A DNA stretch of 64,000 nt from Weissella soli (GCF_001761545.1 NZ_CP017326.1:806001-870000), one strand, 5' to 3'; shown: positions 43,444 to 53,300, counted from the first letter of the stretch. Numbers and translations: made by a program. Notes: a model not told the origin generated them from the letters alone.

Positions 43444-46098
43444 CTAAAGGGTGAACATCTTTTCCCAATCAGCTAATGATCGGCGTTCCATCGACTCAAA
43501 GTCAATGGCCGTCTTCCTTTGACTACCCTGACGGACAAAGTCCACCACATGGGCCACAAAATCATCACCCTCATTGTCAGAAAAATACATGTAATCTTCA
43601 GCAGGATGCTGCTGTGAATCATTTAAGGTTTGCACAATGGGTGGCAAAGCCGTTGAAATCACCGTTGTTTCAGCTGCGAGCGCCTCAAAGGCAACTAACC
43701 CAAGTCCCTCATAGCGAGAGGGAAACAAGAACGCCTCCGCACGACGCATCAGTGCATATGGATTTGACATGCCACCAAGCACATAGACCTTTTCGGAAAA
43801 CTTACTTTGGCGAATGTAATTAATGGTTTCCGCCTTGATATCACTTTCTCCGTGGGGGGCCACGATCACCAAACGATATTCCGGATGGTCCTTTTCAATG
43901 GCCGCAAATGCTCGCAATACCCGATCATGGGCCTTTTGCGTTGAGAAGCGACCCACATTCACAAAGAATTTCAGTGCCGGATTATATAAGTCATTTAATA
44001 AGCGGAGCACTGAAATACCATAAAAGGCCGATAAGGCAGATTCATTGATTTTAATAGCGCTTTGGGGACCAAAAATGGCCGCGATATCTGAAAAAATCGC
44101 TTGTCTATTTTGATAGACAAATGGCAAGCTCGTTTCAAGATTACCGATGACATCTGATAGCACAAAAGCCGCTTTCACTGCATCGCTAATTTTATCCGTT
44201 GCTTCAAAAAGATCATATTGTCGCATTAATGAGCGATTGTCCACGTATTGAACGGGCGTCTTTAACAAGGCAACCGCTTGTGAAACGGCTGATTGCTCTT
44301 TAACTTCCATATAATTTGTAAAGTTGTTCACGACCGTGAAGTGCCCACGCATTTTGTTAGGATTGACAAAACGACCGTCGGCCACCAACAGGTCAATCAT
44401 GGATTGATGCACACCAACGACGGCATCTGCCACCTCATAAGATCTTGAAATGATGGCCTTATCAAAATTATGCCGGACATCAAATTCTTGTGGCATATCT
44501 GAATGAATAAAGATAGCCGTTTTAATGTTAGTGCCTGAAATACCATTCAGTAACAAAGCTTGCCGACGCTCATAGCCCGGATAATGGACAAACCAATCAG
44601 TTGGTAAACCACTAACTGTGCGCAAAAATTCGTAGCGGGCGCCCTTTTCGGATAGGTTTCGCAAAAAACCAAAGTCAAACCATGAAGAAACATGTTCATC
44701 ATTTAACCGGCCAAAAAAGGTCGCGGCTTGTAGCAGACCCATCTGACCAGTACCATGAGGCATGACATAGCTCACCGCCAATTCTTCCAATTTATACAAG
44801 AATTGCGCCGGAATCATCTCACCCGGGATGTAGACCACATAATTACGTTTAGACAGGTCGATACTCTTAAGGGTATTCACAAAAGCACCCGTGATCCCGT
44901 TATCAAGGAGGGGGCCCGGGAATAATAACACCGTCTCCTTGCCATTTAACAATGAAACAGCTTTGGCATCATTAGGCGCCAAGATGAAATTAGCGACTTC
45001 ACGATAACCAAATGCTTGATCATGTGAGGCATATTTTTGCGCAAAGACTTCATACGCCTCATCCAACTGGAAAGCGACTAGTTCATCAACGGTAGCACTA
45101 GCCGTGGTGGTCACGACAAATGGGATATCATCGACAGCTTCTTGATAGACACCACGGTCGGCTTCATAAAGATCCTTTTCAAATTGATACAAGACCACTG
45201 GCAAACGAATGGCGGCCACATCAAATAAAATTGAACTGTAATCTGTGATCAACCCCTTGGATAAGCCGAGTAATTCGTAAACTGGCACTTCACGAGGTAA
45301 GCGTTCAATATTTGAAAAGACTGCGACATCTTGATCTGTCAATAGTTCATCTTCAAACGGGTGCAACTTCACTTTTAGCTTGGTATCACTAGGCAAACTC
45401 TGTGAAAATTCAGTCAGCAAATCCATAAATTGAGCCGTCGTATGTGATGGGTGCCACGTCGGCATCCAGACATAGTAATTTTCATCGCTCACTTGGTCAT
45501 TGAATAACTCACTATTACGTGGTGAAGGTAATTCAACAAGCTTAGTCTGCGCAATATTTTTTAAATTATACGCTGCGGTAAGGGTCCTGAGCATATACTC
45601 ATTATTACCAATCAAGTAGTTGGCTGATAATAAGTTATGCTGTACGTTGCCCCAGCCGACTGGTTGCTCGTGCTTCCCCATGCGCTTCAATGGCGTTCCA
45701 TGCCAGATATTGAAGTAGGTTTGACCATGACGCTTATGGAAAAATGGCCAAAAGCTAGTATCGTTAACCAGCTTCTCGGCAGTTGCCAGGTGGTACATAT
45801 AGGCCGTACTTGAAAACTTGATGACTTGCACATTAAGGCCACTATCACCGACCACCGCCTGCACAGTCGCGCTGACCGTGGCAAAGACTTCTGCCCGTGC
45901 AACAACGTACACCTTAACTTTTAAATTTTGCGTCTCAGCCAATCCTCGTAGAACCGCCTTTGGATGCCCGGCAAAATCTGTTCCTTGCGTACTTTCCATT
46001 ATAATTGAATTTTTTTCAATTGGTAATTTACGGAAATAGAAATACGCAAATTCACCCGCTTTCTTCAATCTATCTTTAATTTTATTCACTTTAATCAT
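43444..46098 (-). CDS. Fusion of CDP-glycerol glycerophosphotransferase and GT4 glycosyltransferase
   Basis: An 884-residue enzyme with two catalytic modules. The N-terminal part (about 30-380) matches TagF/TarF-type polymerases of glycerol-phosphate teichoic acid: NIWHGTPLKRMGK, LPSPRNSELF and LITDYSSILFDVA. The C-terminal part (about 700-884) is a GT4-type glycosyltransferase: FFVNVGRFSTQKAHDRVL and FLFPSRYEGLGLVAFEAL. The middle (about 380-690) looks like the degenerate N-lobe of that GT-B enzyme. It would extend and glycosylate a teichoic acid or similar phosphoglycan at the membrane. No other tag gene is in the window. Confidence 0.85.
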   Translation of the reverse strand: MIKVNKIKDRLKKAGEFAYFYFRKLPIEKNSIIMESTQGTDFAGHPKAVLRGLAETQNLKVKVYVVARAEVFATVSATVQAVVGDSGLNVQVIKFSSTAYMYHLATAEKLVNDTSFWPFFHKRHGQTYFNIWHGTPLKRMGKHEQPVGWGNVQHNLLSANYLIGNNEYMLRTLTAAYNLKNIAQTKLVELPSPRNSELFNDQVSDENYYVWMPTWHPSHTTAQFMDLLTEFSQSLPSDTKLKVKLHPFEDELLTDQDVAVFSNIERLPREVPVYELLGLSKGLITDYSSILFDVAAIRLPVVLYQFEKDLYEADRGVYQEAVDDIPFVVTTTASATVDELVAFQLDEAYEVFAQKYASHDQAFGYREVANFILAPNDAKAVSLLNGKETVLLFPGPLLDNGITGAFVNTLKSIDLSKRNYVVYIPGEMIPAQFLYKLEELAVSYVMPHGTGQMGLLQAATFFGRLNDEHVSSWFDFGFLRNLSEKGARYEFLRTVSGLPTDWFVHYPGYERRQALLLNGISGTNIKTAIFIHSDMPQEFDVRHNFDKAIISRSYEVADAVVGVHQSMIDLLVADGRFVNPNKMRGHFTVVNNFTNYMEVKEQSAVSQAVALLKTPVQYVDNRSLMRQYDLFEATDKISDAVKAAFVLSDVIGNLETSLPFVYQNRQAIFSDIAAIFGPQSAIKINESALSAFYGISVLRLLNDLYNPALKFFVNVGRFSTQKAHDRVLRAFAAIEKDHPEYRLVIVAPHGESDIKAETINYIRQSKFSEKVYVLGGMSNPYALMRRAEAFLFPSRYEGLGLVAFEALAAETTVISTALPPIVQTLNDSQQHPAEDYMYFSDNEGDDFVAHVVDFVRQGSQRKTAIDFESMERRSLADWEKMFTL

Positions 46099-46200
46099 TG
46101 ATTTTCATCTCTTTCAGCAGGATAACTCACTTTTAACAATCAAAAACAGTTTACAATATTTTGGCCATGATATCTATCAAAAGATAGATTTGGGCGCGAA

Positions 46201-46241
46201 AAGAAGACCTCAAAAGCCGACACAGTTTGAGAGGTCTTCTT
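46201..46241 (-). terminator. Terminator of the wall-hydrolase operon
   Basis: AAGAAGACCTCAAA pairs with TTTGAGAGGTCTTCTT (two-base bulge). On the minus strand the stem ends in TTCTTTTC. It lies 38 bases after the amidase stop codon. Confidence 0.82.
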
Positions 46242-46278
46242 GCTAATAATCCAGAAATTTCGTTGATATATGAAGCAA

Positions 46279-48135
46279 CTATTCCACAGCTCTAATATCA
46301 ACCCAATACCATGCACCATTGATTTTTAGATGAATAAATGTAGCCCCGGTCGTCCCATTGGCCCGCCGAACGGTCGCTTGTTGATCGGCGACAACCGTTA
46401 ATTGATTATAACTCGTGGTTGTGCCAACCCGTTTAGCTTGAATGATACCGTAAGGTGCATTGGCATAGATCCCATCCGCACGCTGACTGGCATCAATCGT
46501 CACCGTTTTGGCCAGCTGCTTAACGTTGCTCAAAGTTGCAATTCCATTCGTGATACTACGTAGTGCGAGCTGATCCACCCACACCTGTTGGCCATTTAGA
46601 TTAATGAGCGCAAAGGTGGCCCCGGCGGTTAAGTCGGCACGGCGCACCTGGGCATAGCGCGTAACGGTCACCGTGGTGGCATTGTAGCTCTTGGTGCCAC
46701 CGTAGCGTTGCGCTGTGACCAGTCCGTATGGTGCGTTTAAGTATAGCCCATCCGCACGTTTAGTCGCATCGATGATCGCCGTTTGACTCACTGTTTTTTG
46801 ATTAATCAACGTGGCTGTTGCAGTTTTGACATTGGTGAACGCATTCATGTCGATCCAGTAATACGCATTATTAAGCTTCACATACGCGAAGGTGGCACCC
46901 ACTTTACCCGTTGGTAGACGGGTTTGGGCAGTTTTGCTAATCCAAACTTGTACACCGTTGTAGCTCTTTGTGTTGCCCACATTCTTGGCACCGGCGACAC
47001 TATATGGTGCCCCTGAATAAATCCCATCAGAACGTGTGGCTGTCGAAATGGTGCCCACTAAATTGGTCGTTTTCTGATTGATTAAAGTCGTTTTACCCGT
47101 TTGAATAATTTTTAAACCAGCCAAATCGACCCAGACATTTTTACCATTTAGCGAAATATAGGCATATTTGGTCGTCTTAGTGCCATCGGGCTTTTTAATC
47201 TGTGCCGTTTTTGAAATCACGACAGTTAACTTATTGTAGGTCTTCGTTGAGCCATACCTGGTGGCCCCCTTCACATTGTACGGTGCATTCAGGTACAAGC
47301 CATCATTACGCGTCGTTGCGTTGATGATCGCTGTTTGACTCACGGTCACTTCGTTGGTTAACGTATCTTTACCTTGTAACTCATTTGCATAGACTTTGCT
47401 CAACAACGCAAAATAGTCATTCATCGTATAGGTCGTCCCAAACCACTTTTTAGCTGAATCACGCCAGTACCCATCCGGATCAGTGTGATCGGTCTCACCG
47501 AATGCTTTTGAAGTCATCTGATGTGACCACACCGTGCCTTTTTTGGTACTCGTATTACCAAGCGTTGGTTTAAGACCGTATTGCTTCAAATAAGCCGCCT
47601 GCGTTGTGGCTAGATTCAGTAATTCCTGTGCAAATTGATTTTTACTACTGACCCGCACTTGTTCAGTTTGCAAATACCGTGAATTAGCGGTAGGACCTGC
47701 ACCCCATGCGAGATAATTTGTATCAGCTAGCGCGACTGAGCCCGAATTATCACCTAATTTTGTACTAGCACTCCCGGTGACAAAGCCGTGGACAAAAGCA
47801 GATTCATAATTATTGACCATATACGCAATTTCACCGGCTGCTTTATTGCCGTCAGAAGTGTTGGCCGTTTCATGCACAACCACCCCCTCCGGTTTCTTGA
47901 CCCCCTTGCGAAAGCCATAGTCTGAGCCATTTTTACCATAATCGCCCCGCAGATAATTAATCACTGCAAAATAATCTGGTGACGTGATTTCGGTCGCACC
48001 ATGCCAGTCCGCATTATTCACTTTGTCAATAATATAATTATTAACCGTGTTGGCACTTGCAGGTGAGGTTTGGCCGAGCATGATTCCCGTGAACACCGCA
48101 CCAACGACCAGTGCTAATGTTTTCAAAATCCTCAT
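46279..48135 (-). CDS. Secreted N-acetylmuramoyl-L-alanine amidase with four GW repeats
   Basis: A 618-residue autolysin. A signal peptide (about 1-28, cleavage near ASA-NT) precedes an Amidase_2 domain (about 80-230) with zinc-type motifs GVVVHETANTSDG and ETDHTDPDGYW. Four GW/SH3b-type repeats of about 89 residues follow (263 to the end), each with a DGLY/DGIY-x-APY core and a closing VWVD or YWVD motif. GW repeats bind lipoteichoic acid and hold the enzyme at the wall. It is the last gene of an operon, 23 bases after the GH73 gene, whose repeats it matches in order. Confidence 0.92.
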   Translation of the reverse strand: MRILKTLALVVGAVFTGIMLGQTSPASANTVNNYIIDKVNNADWHGATEITSPDYFAVINYLRGDYGKNGSDYGFRKGVKKPEGVVVHETANTSDGNKAAGEIAYMVNNYESAFVHGFVTGSASTKLGDNSGSVALADTNYLAWGAGPTANSRYLQTEQVRVSSKNQFAQELLNLATTQAAYLKQYGLKPTLGNTSTKKGTVWSHQMTSKAFGETDHTDPDGYWRDSAKKWFGTTYTMNDYFALLSKVYANELQGKDTLTNEVTVSQTAIINATTRNDGLYLNAPYNVKGATRYGSTKTYNKLTVVISKTAQIKKPDGTKTTKYAYISLNGKNVWVDLAGLKIIQTGKTTLINQKTTNLVGTISTATRSDGIYSGAPYSVAGAKNVGNTKSYNGVQVWISKTAQTRLPTGKVGATFAYVKLNNAYYWIDMNAFTNVKTATATLINQKTVSQTAIIDATKRADGLYLNAPYGLVTAQRYGGTKSYNATTVTVTRYAQVRRADLTAGATFALINLNGQQVWVDQLALRSITNGIATLSNVKQLAKTVTIDASQRADGIYANAPYGIIQAKRVGTTTSYNQLTVVADQQATVRRANGTTGATFIHLKINGAWYWVDIRAVE

Positions 48136-48158
48136 ATTACCTCTTCTCTCATGTTGAA

Positions 48159-50099
48159 TTAGTTAAGTATTGTCAGGCCCTTGATATCAATCCAAACGGC
48201 TTGATTATTTAGCGTGATTAATGCAAATTGGGCACCAATCTGACCATTCGGCTTCTTCACGATGGCAGTCATGGTCACCGTAACTTTCTTACCCTGATAA
48301 CTGCTTGATGTCGCCACCCGCTTCGCGTTCACCACTTGATAAGGTGCCCCACTGTAAATCCCATCACGCCGTTTAGTGGCATTAATAACGGCTTGCTTAT
48401 TAACCACTTTCACACTCGTTAGGGATGCAATACCGTTTTCAATGCTACGGAGGGCGCGTTTGTCGACCCAATAAGTCTGACCATTGACTGAAATGTGTGC
48501 GAAGACGGGACCTGTCGTCCCATCCCCTTGCATCACCTGGGCGTATTGACTAATTGTCACCGTCTGCTGATCAAGCGCTTGCGTAGTGCCCTGCTTCACC
48601 GCCGTTGGCATCCCTGATGGATTGTTACGATACAGGTCATAAATCGCCTGTGACGCATTAACAACGGCGGTTTGCTTAACATTTTGGACATTGGTCAACG
48701 TCGCGGTCCCATTTTTAACCTTGGTCAGAGCGCGGGCATCAATCCAAAACGACTTACCACTAATGGTGACATAGGCAAACTTAACACCGGTCGTCCAATT
48801 GGCCTGATACACTTGCGCATAACGTGACACGGTCAACGTCTGGCCCGCATATGCGGTGGAAGTACCTATGCGTTTTGCATTACTCATACCATAGGGGTTA
48901 TTGCTGTATAAGCCATCCTTACGCGTGGTTGCATTGATGATTGCCGTCTGGTTGACCGTCTGTTGATTAATGAGGGTCGCTACCGATGTTTTGATACCAG
49001 TCAAAGCCAACACATCGACGTAATAATTTTTTGTTCCCAATTTAATGTATGCATACGTGCTGGCAAGCTTCCCATTTGGTTTTTTAGTTTGCACCGTTTT
49101 AGAAATTAATACTTGTTGACCGTTATATAATTTCGTATTACCGGCATTTTTTGCACCAACCACGCTATATGGCGCCGTGAGATACAAGCCATCCGTACGT
49201 GTGGTACTTGAAATCGTCGCTGTCTGATAACCACTTTTGGCATTAACCAATGTGGTTACCCCATCCTGGATCACTTTAAAGCCAGCTAAATCAACCCAGA
49301 CATTTTTACCACCAATCGTCGTATAAGCGTACTGCGCGCCATTCGTTCCATCCGGCTTTTTTACCTGGGCAATTTTTGTGATTTTGACGGTTAAGCCCTG
49401 ATAAGCACTCGTATTACCAACATTCTTAGAACCCGAGACATTATAGGGAGCACCTGAATACATGCCATCAACTCGTGTACCTGTTTTTAATATGGCTGTT
49501 TTGACGACATTTTGTTGTGTTTTGATCACACTTTTAGTCTGGTCCAAGGTTGTTAAATCATGAGTATTAATGACACTTTTTAATGTGGTTGCATAATCAG
49601 GGTCAGTCGCATAATTTGGAATCAACCCATTGGCAGCTTGCGTACCTGATTTAGCCTTCTCCCGCCAAGTACCTGAATAAATGGCATGATTCCAACTAAC
49701 ACCCTGTCGCAATAAAGCTGCGTTATCCTTCATTGATTGATAAGCAGAAGGATATTTCCGAAATGATGCCGTAATTTCATACTGGTTACCATACTCGTCG
49801 AATTCGGCAGTAGGCATAGTCACTGACTGCCCATTATAACTACCTTTAACCCCAAAATAATTATTCGCCTCTTTTGCGAGAGCACTTTCCCCCCAGCCAC
49901 TCTCGACAATCGCTTGTGCCATCTGCAATGACGCGTACAACCGTTGTTCCTCAGTAGCTTTTTGCACACTCCCCTTTAATTTATTAATGAAAGCTTTTTG
50001 TTCGTTGGCATCAAGACTCGCAAATACTGATTGTTGCTGACCAATAATACCAATAAATAATCCGAATAAAATTAATAATTGAACTGTTTTACGTGCCAT
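48159..50099 (-). CDS. Secreted GH73 endo-beta-N-acetylglucosaminidase with five GW repeats
   Basis: A 646-residue peptidoglycan hydrolase. A signal peptide (about 1-27) is followed by a glucosaminidase domain (about 30-180; AQAIVESGWGESALA with catalytic E66, NNYFGVKGSYNG, FRKYPSAYQSMKDNA). Five GW-type repeats of about 91 residues follow. The fourth is degenerate (AIYDLYRNNPSGMP). It cuts glycan strands while the partner amidase removes stem peptides. It lies 26 bases after the small anchored protein gene and 23 bases before the amidase. Confidence 0.92.
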   Translation of the reverse strand: MARKTVQLLILFGLFIGIIGQQQSVFASLDANEQKAFINKLKGSVQKATEEQRLYASLQMAQAIVESGWGESALAKEANNYFGVKGSYNGQSVTMPTAEFDEYGNQYEITASFRKYPSAYQSMKDNAALLRQGVSWNHAIYSGTWREKAKSGTQAANGLIPNYATDPDYATTLKSVINTHDLTTLDQTKSVIKTQQNVVKTAILKTGTRVDGMYSGAPYNVSGSKNVGNTSAYQGLTVKITKIAQVKKPDGTNGAQYAYTTIGGKNVWVDLAGFKVIQDGVTTLVNAKSGYQTATISSTTRTDGLYLTAPYSVVGAKNAGNTKLYNGQQVLISKTVQTKKPNGKLASTYAYIKLGTKNYYVDVLALTGIKTSVATLINQQTVNQTAIINATTRKDGLYSNNPYGMSNAKRIGTSTAYAGQTLTVSRYAQVYQANWTTGVKFAYVTISGKSFWIDARALTKVKNGTATLTNVQNVKQTAVVNASQAIYDLYRNNPSGMPTAVKQGTTQALDQQTVTISQYAQVMQGDGTTGPVFAHISVNGQTYWVDKRALRSIENGIASLTSVKVVNKQAVINATKRRDGIYSGAPYQVVNAKRVATSSSYQGKKVTVTMTAIVKKPNGQIGAQFALITLNNQAVWIDIKGLTILN

Positions 50100-50125
50100 A
50101 AAGTGTTTTCCTTTCGTGTTTTCAA

Positions 50126-50665
50126 TTATTTAAAGAAAGCGGGAAAAAGCTCCTCAATGGCTGTCTTATAATCGATACCTTCGTTGTTAGCTTTTTCAAT
50201 CACCTTAGCGATGTCTAAATCGCTGAATGAACCGGGTTGGACGCCTTGCTCGCGTAGCTCGCCACGGGCCTCTTGTACCATCTCATCTGTGATTGTCACC
50301 CCTGAATTGGTCTTTTTAATCGCGCTGTATTCACTTGCTTTGTCGACATTTTCGCCAGTAGTGACGCTGGATGTGTTAGCGGTCGCTGCTTTAGCTTTGG
50401 CCGCGCTGACACTCGCTGCGGTACTGGCGTCGGTGGTGGGTGTATTTGATGTGGTTGCCCTGGCAGTCACGGCACTCGTGGCACTTTTTTTCTGCGTGCT
50501 TTGCTTTTTGGTAACCTGCTTACTTGAACTCTTTTGCGTCGTTTGATGACTTTTAGTACTTTCTTGTTTACTCTGATGATTGCCTAACACAACCGCAGTG
50601 CCACTACCTAAAATGACAACTGCAACAACACTCCCAATAATCCAACCAAATTTCTTATTCATCAT
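50126..50665 (-). CDS. Membrane-anchored Ser/Thr-rich protein of unknown function
   Basis: A 179-residue protein with one N-terminal helix (KFGWIIGSVVAVVILGSG), a long Ser/Thr/Lys/Ala-rich spacer (about 30-115) like those crossing the wall, and a short helical C-terminal domain (about 120-179; ITDEMVQEARGELREQG, IAKVIEKANNEGIDY). There is no lipobox. The ATG at 50665 (MMNKK) follows AAGGA by six bases. It is the first gene of the operon with the GH73 and amidase genes, so it may localise or control them. The family is not recognised. Confidence 0.7.
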   Translation of the reverse strand: MMNKKFGWIIGSVVAVVILGSGTAVVLGNHQSKQESTKSHQTTQKSSSKQVTKKQSTQKKSATSAVTARATTSNTPTTDASTAASVSAAKAKAATANTSSVTTGENVDKASEYSAIKKTNSGVTITDEMVQEARGELREQGVQPGSFSDLDIAKVIEKANNEGIDYKTAIEELFPAFFK

Positions 50666-50934
50666 GACTCTTCCTTTCGTACTCGTCACACTGCTCTCAA
50701 TATATAACTAGTCTACACGAAGGAATTTATCATCTCTTTAACAATGTATAACAATTTTAAAGTTTTCTTAAACTTTAGTCGTATCAGGAAAATATACCGG
50801 CCACATCACCTTTGACAGCTATTTTTTCTCATCTGTCACACCTCATCGCCCTGTTAACTCGACCGTCACCCGGAACGCTGGTCATGTTTTGTTACAATAT
50901 TGCAACATAACCAGGATTTTGGGCAGTAAAAAAA

Positions 50935-50962
50935 GCTTTGATAGTCAACTGACTGCCAAAGC
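50935..50962 (-). terminator. Terminator of the DUF4422 gene
   Basis: GCTTTGATAGTCA pairs with TGACTGCCAAAGC (two mismatches) and is followed on the minus strand by T7. The 245 bases between it and the next gene start hold only promoter-like AT-rich sequence and a near-palindrome at 50890-50907. Confidence 0.85.
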
Positions 50963-50973
50963 CTAACTTGAAT

Positions 50974-51747
50974 TTAAAAGTGTGTTTTCCCGCCATTTTT
51001 GCCAAAATGGCGTTTCAAAAATTGATAACCTTTATCTAACCAATTTGTCCGTTCCGTTTGCACTAACGGCACTTCAACATAATTTTGGTGTGAGCCAAGC
51101 AACCAGACATCCATTAAGCGCTCACCTAAGAATCCCAAGGCACGTCGATCTTGACCGGTATATTGATCAAGATCCACCCGTTTGGCCACTTCACCAAGAA
51201 CATCAAACACAAAGTCGGTGTACGCCTGGAATTGCGCCTGCTTCATAATACTCATATTAAACAAATGGGCCGCTTTAGAGGTCCGCATCTGCGTTGTGGC
51301 TGCCGCAAACTGCGGATATTTTTCAGCCACAACGGCCAGCATCGTCTCATAGGGGAGCGCAGCGTGCGCATTCAGGTAATGTTGTTCTTGCGATTCAATG
51401 TAGTAATGGCGTTTCTTGGGCACAATCACGTCATGGTCACTCAATAACGTGGCAATCTGCTCCGCATTGAGAATGTCTCGTAAATCATGACTCGCTCGCT
51501 GACCCAGATAGCGACGATAATGGGCTAACCCCACGACATCTTGATCAGCCAGGTGATACTTCGCCCAATAAAGGGCCGTTAATTCATTATAAAAAGGGTT
51601 CTGGGCAGAAATATGCTGACCGGTATTATCTGGTGTATAGCCAGCAATGGGTTCATTGAGTGCTGCCCCCACTTGGACGGGCAGGTAAAGTTCATTCTGT
51701 GGCATCGCATAAGCCTTATGCGTCGCGACGATTATCTTGATATTCAT
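50974..51747 (-). CDS. DUF4422-domain glycosyltransferase
   Basis: A 257-residue protein of the DUF4422 family, found in capsule and surface-glycan gene sets. Conserved stretches are IIVATHKAYAMP at the start, NPFYNELTALYWAKYH, and GLAHYRRYLG. It probably transfers a sugar to a lipid-linked or surface acceptor in the cytoplasm. It is monocistronic, adjacent to the wall-hydrolase operon and followed by its own terminator. Donor and acceptor are not readable. Confidence 0.85.
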   Translation of the reverse strand: MNIKIIVATHKAYAMPQNELYLPVQVGAALNEPIAGYTPDNTGQHISAQNPFYNELTALYWAKYHLADQDVVGLAHYRRYLGQRASHDLRDILNAEQIATLLSDHDVIVPKKRHYYIESQEQHYLNAHAALPYETMLAVVAEKYPQFAAATTQMRTSKAAHLFNMSIMKQAQFQAYTDFVFDVLGEVAKRVDLDQYTGQDRRALGFLGERLMDVWLLGSHQNYVEVPLVQTERTNWLDKGYQFLKRHFGKNGGKTHF

Positions 51748-51793
51748 TAGCTAATCCTTTTCTTCGGGATTTCATTCATTCTATTATAACAAA

Positions 51794-51820
51794 AACGCCT
51801 GACCACAACAGTCAAGCGTT
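51794..51820 (-). terminator. Terminator of the MFS efflux gene
   Basis: AACGCCTGAC pairs with GTCAAGCGTT (one mismatch) and is followed by T5 on the minus strand. It starts three bases after the stop codon. Confidence 0.8.
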
Positions 51821-51823
51821 AAA

Positions 51824-53038
51824 TTACTTGTCAGATGCGACTTCACGCGTGTTGACAAAAAATAGAATCGCATTCAGTGCAATCAACATCGCTGACGCAA
51901 TGAAAATCCCACGATAATCAAAGTAACTCGCGACCACCGTCCCGAGTAACGGCCCAGCCACGGCCCCAATCGCCTGAAACGATTGATTATAAGCAAAGAC
52001 ACGACTCGTAATTTCTTGCGGCGTCGTCTTGGCCAACATCGTTTGCACGGCTGGTAACATACTAGCATCAGAAATACCAACCATGAATCGTAGAATGCCT
52101 AATTGTAGGACTGAGGTGACAAAGCTCGTGGGAATAAACATCCAAAAAGCTAGAATAAAACCATACATTACAATCCGCCGTGTCCCAATCTTGTCACCTA
52201 GACGACCAAACCGGGGTGCCGCGATCACTGTCGCAATACCAGGCATTGCCGCAATGACACCTGCTAGGAACGTTGTATTACCCGCACCATGGTTCAATTC
52301 ACGCACGAACAATGACACAATTGGACTAATTGAAGTATTCACCGTCATCACGATCATCGTGGTAATAAACAGCCCGATTGTCACCCGAGGATGGGGTAAT
52401 TTAGCCACGACTTCCCGCCTCGACAGCGTTTCGCCACGCGCAACTGGGCTAAACTCTTCTTTCACAAAGATTAACACCAGAACAAAGACCAATAGCAAAA
52501 TAACGCCCGTGATGAAAAAAGCCATGCGATAACTCACAATTGAGGCTAAGACACCACCAACGAAAGGCCCTAACAAATTACCAGCTGTGATACCAGTTAC
52601 CAAGATACCTAAGGCATAGCCGGAATGTTCCTTAGGTGTTTGGGCCGCAATCATGGCGTTGGCATTGGAAATAAAACCGCCAAAGAAGCCTTGCAGCGCC
52701 CGTAACCCAATTAACTCCCAGACATTGGTCACAGTACCCATCAGTGAAAAGGCAATCGCCATCCCAAAGGCTGCCCGTAGTAACATTAATTTACGACCTT
52801 TTAAGTCGGCTAATTTACCCCAAAGTGGTGAAACAAAGATTTGCACCAAAAAACTCATCAGAAAGGCTAAGCCACTATAAAAAGTCAACTCATTTTTTGT
52901 GAAATGTCCTAAAGTATCAACATAGAGTGATAAAAATGGCATCACTTCACTAAAGCCAATACCAGTCATGAAGACCCCAAACCACAAAATAAACAAATTG
53001 CGGCGCCAGGTTTCAAGTTGGTTTAATTTTTGCAACAC
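51824..53038 (-). CDS. MFS multidrug efflux transporter (PmrA-like)
   Basis: A 404-residue carrier with 12 helices. The loop after helix 2 is GKLADLKGRKLML, and helix 5 contains the antiporter motif (GITAGNLLGPFVGG). The N-terminus FMTGIGFSEVMPFLSLYV resembles pneumococcal PmrA. It likely exports toxic compounds by proton exchange. The GTG start at 53038 has GGAAGAAGAC upstream. An in-frame TTG follows at once. It is divergent from the MHS symporter. Confidence 0.85.
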   Translation of the reverse strand: MLQKLNQLETWRRNLFILWFGVFMTGIGFSEVMPFLSLYVDTLGHFTKNELTFYSGLAFLMSFLVQIFVSPLWGKLADLKGRKLMLLRAAFGMAIAFSLMGTVTNVWELIGLRALQGFFGGFISNANAMIAAQTPKEHSGYALGILVTGITAGNLLGPFVGGVLASIVSYRMAFFITGVILLLVFVLVLIFVKEEFSPVARGETLSRREVVAKLPHPRVTIGLFITTMIVMTVNTSISPIVSLFVRELNHGAGNTTFLAGVIAAMPGIATVIAAPRFGRLGDKIGTRRIVMYGFILAFWMFIPTSFVTSVLQLGILRFMVGISDASMLPAVQTMLAKTTPQEITSRVFAYNQSFQAIGAVAGPLLGTVVASYFDYRGIFIASAMLIALNAILFFVNTREVASDK

Positions 53039-53192
53039 GATACCGTCTTCTTCCTATTTTTATTTGCATTCATAAATATTTTTAACTTCGCTAACAAGAC
53101 ATTCTAAACTCATTATTGAATTACGTCAAAAAAATGGCGCCAGGCCTTGACTTTGTGCATTTTAGAGCAACAATCAGCTTAAGTTTTTGATG

Positions 53193-53210
53193 ATCAATTT
53201 CACTATTGAT
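53193..53210. promoter_or_regulatory. Short inverted repeat in the divergent MFS/MHS region
   Basis: ATCAAT-N6-ATTGAT, about 90 bases upstream of the MHS gene in a 262-base divergent region. It may be an operator for one or both transporters. No regulator gene adjoins. I see nothing else in this gap beyond AT-rich promoter-like sequence. Confidence 0.35.
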
Positions 53211-53300
53211 GTCAACAAAGCTAACGTATTTTTCGCTATTATTTTAATTTCAAGTTATGTTTACACTGTGAGATTTTTATAGAATTAGGAGGATACCATT

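Noticed and set aside
46279-50099. Periodic DNA repeats resembling a repeat array
   Set aside because: The period is about 270 bases and in frame. It comes from GW protein repeats, not from CRISPR or satellite DNA.
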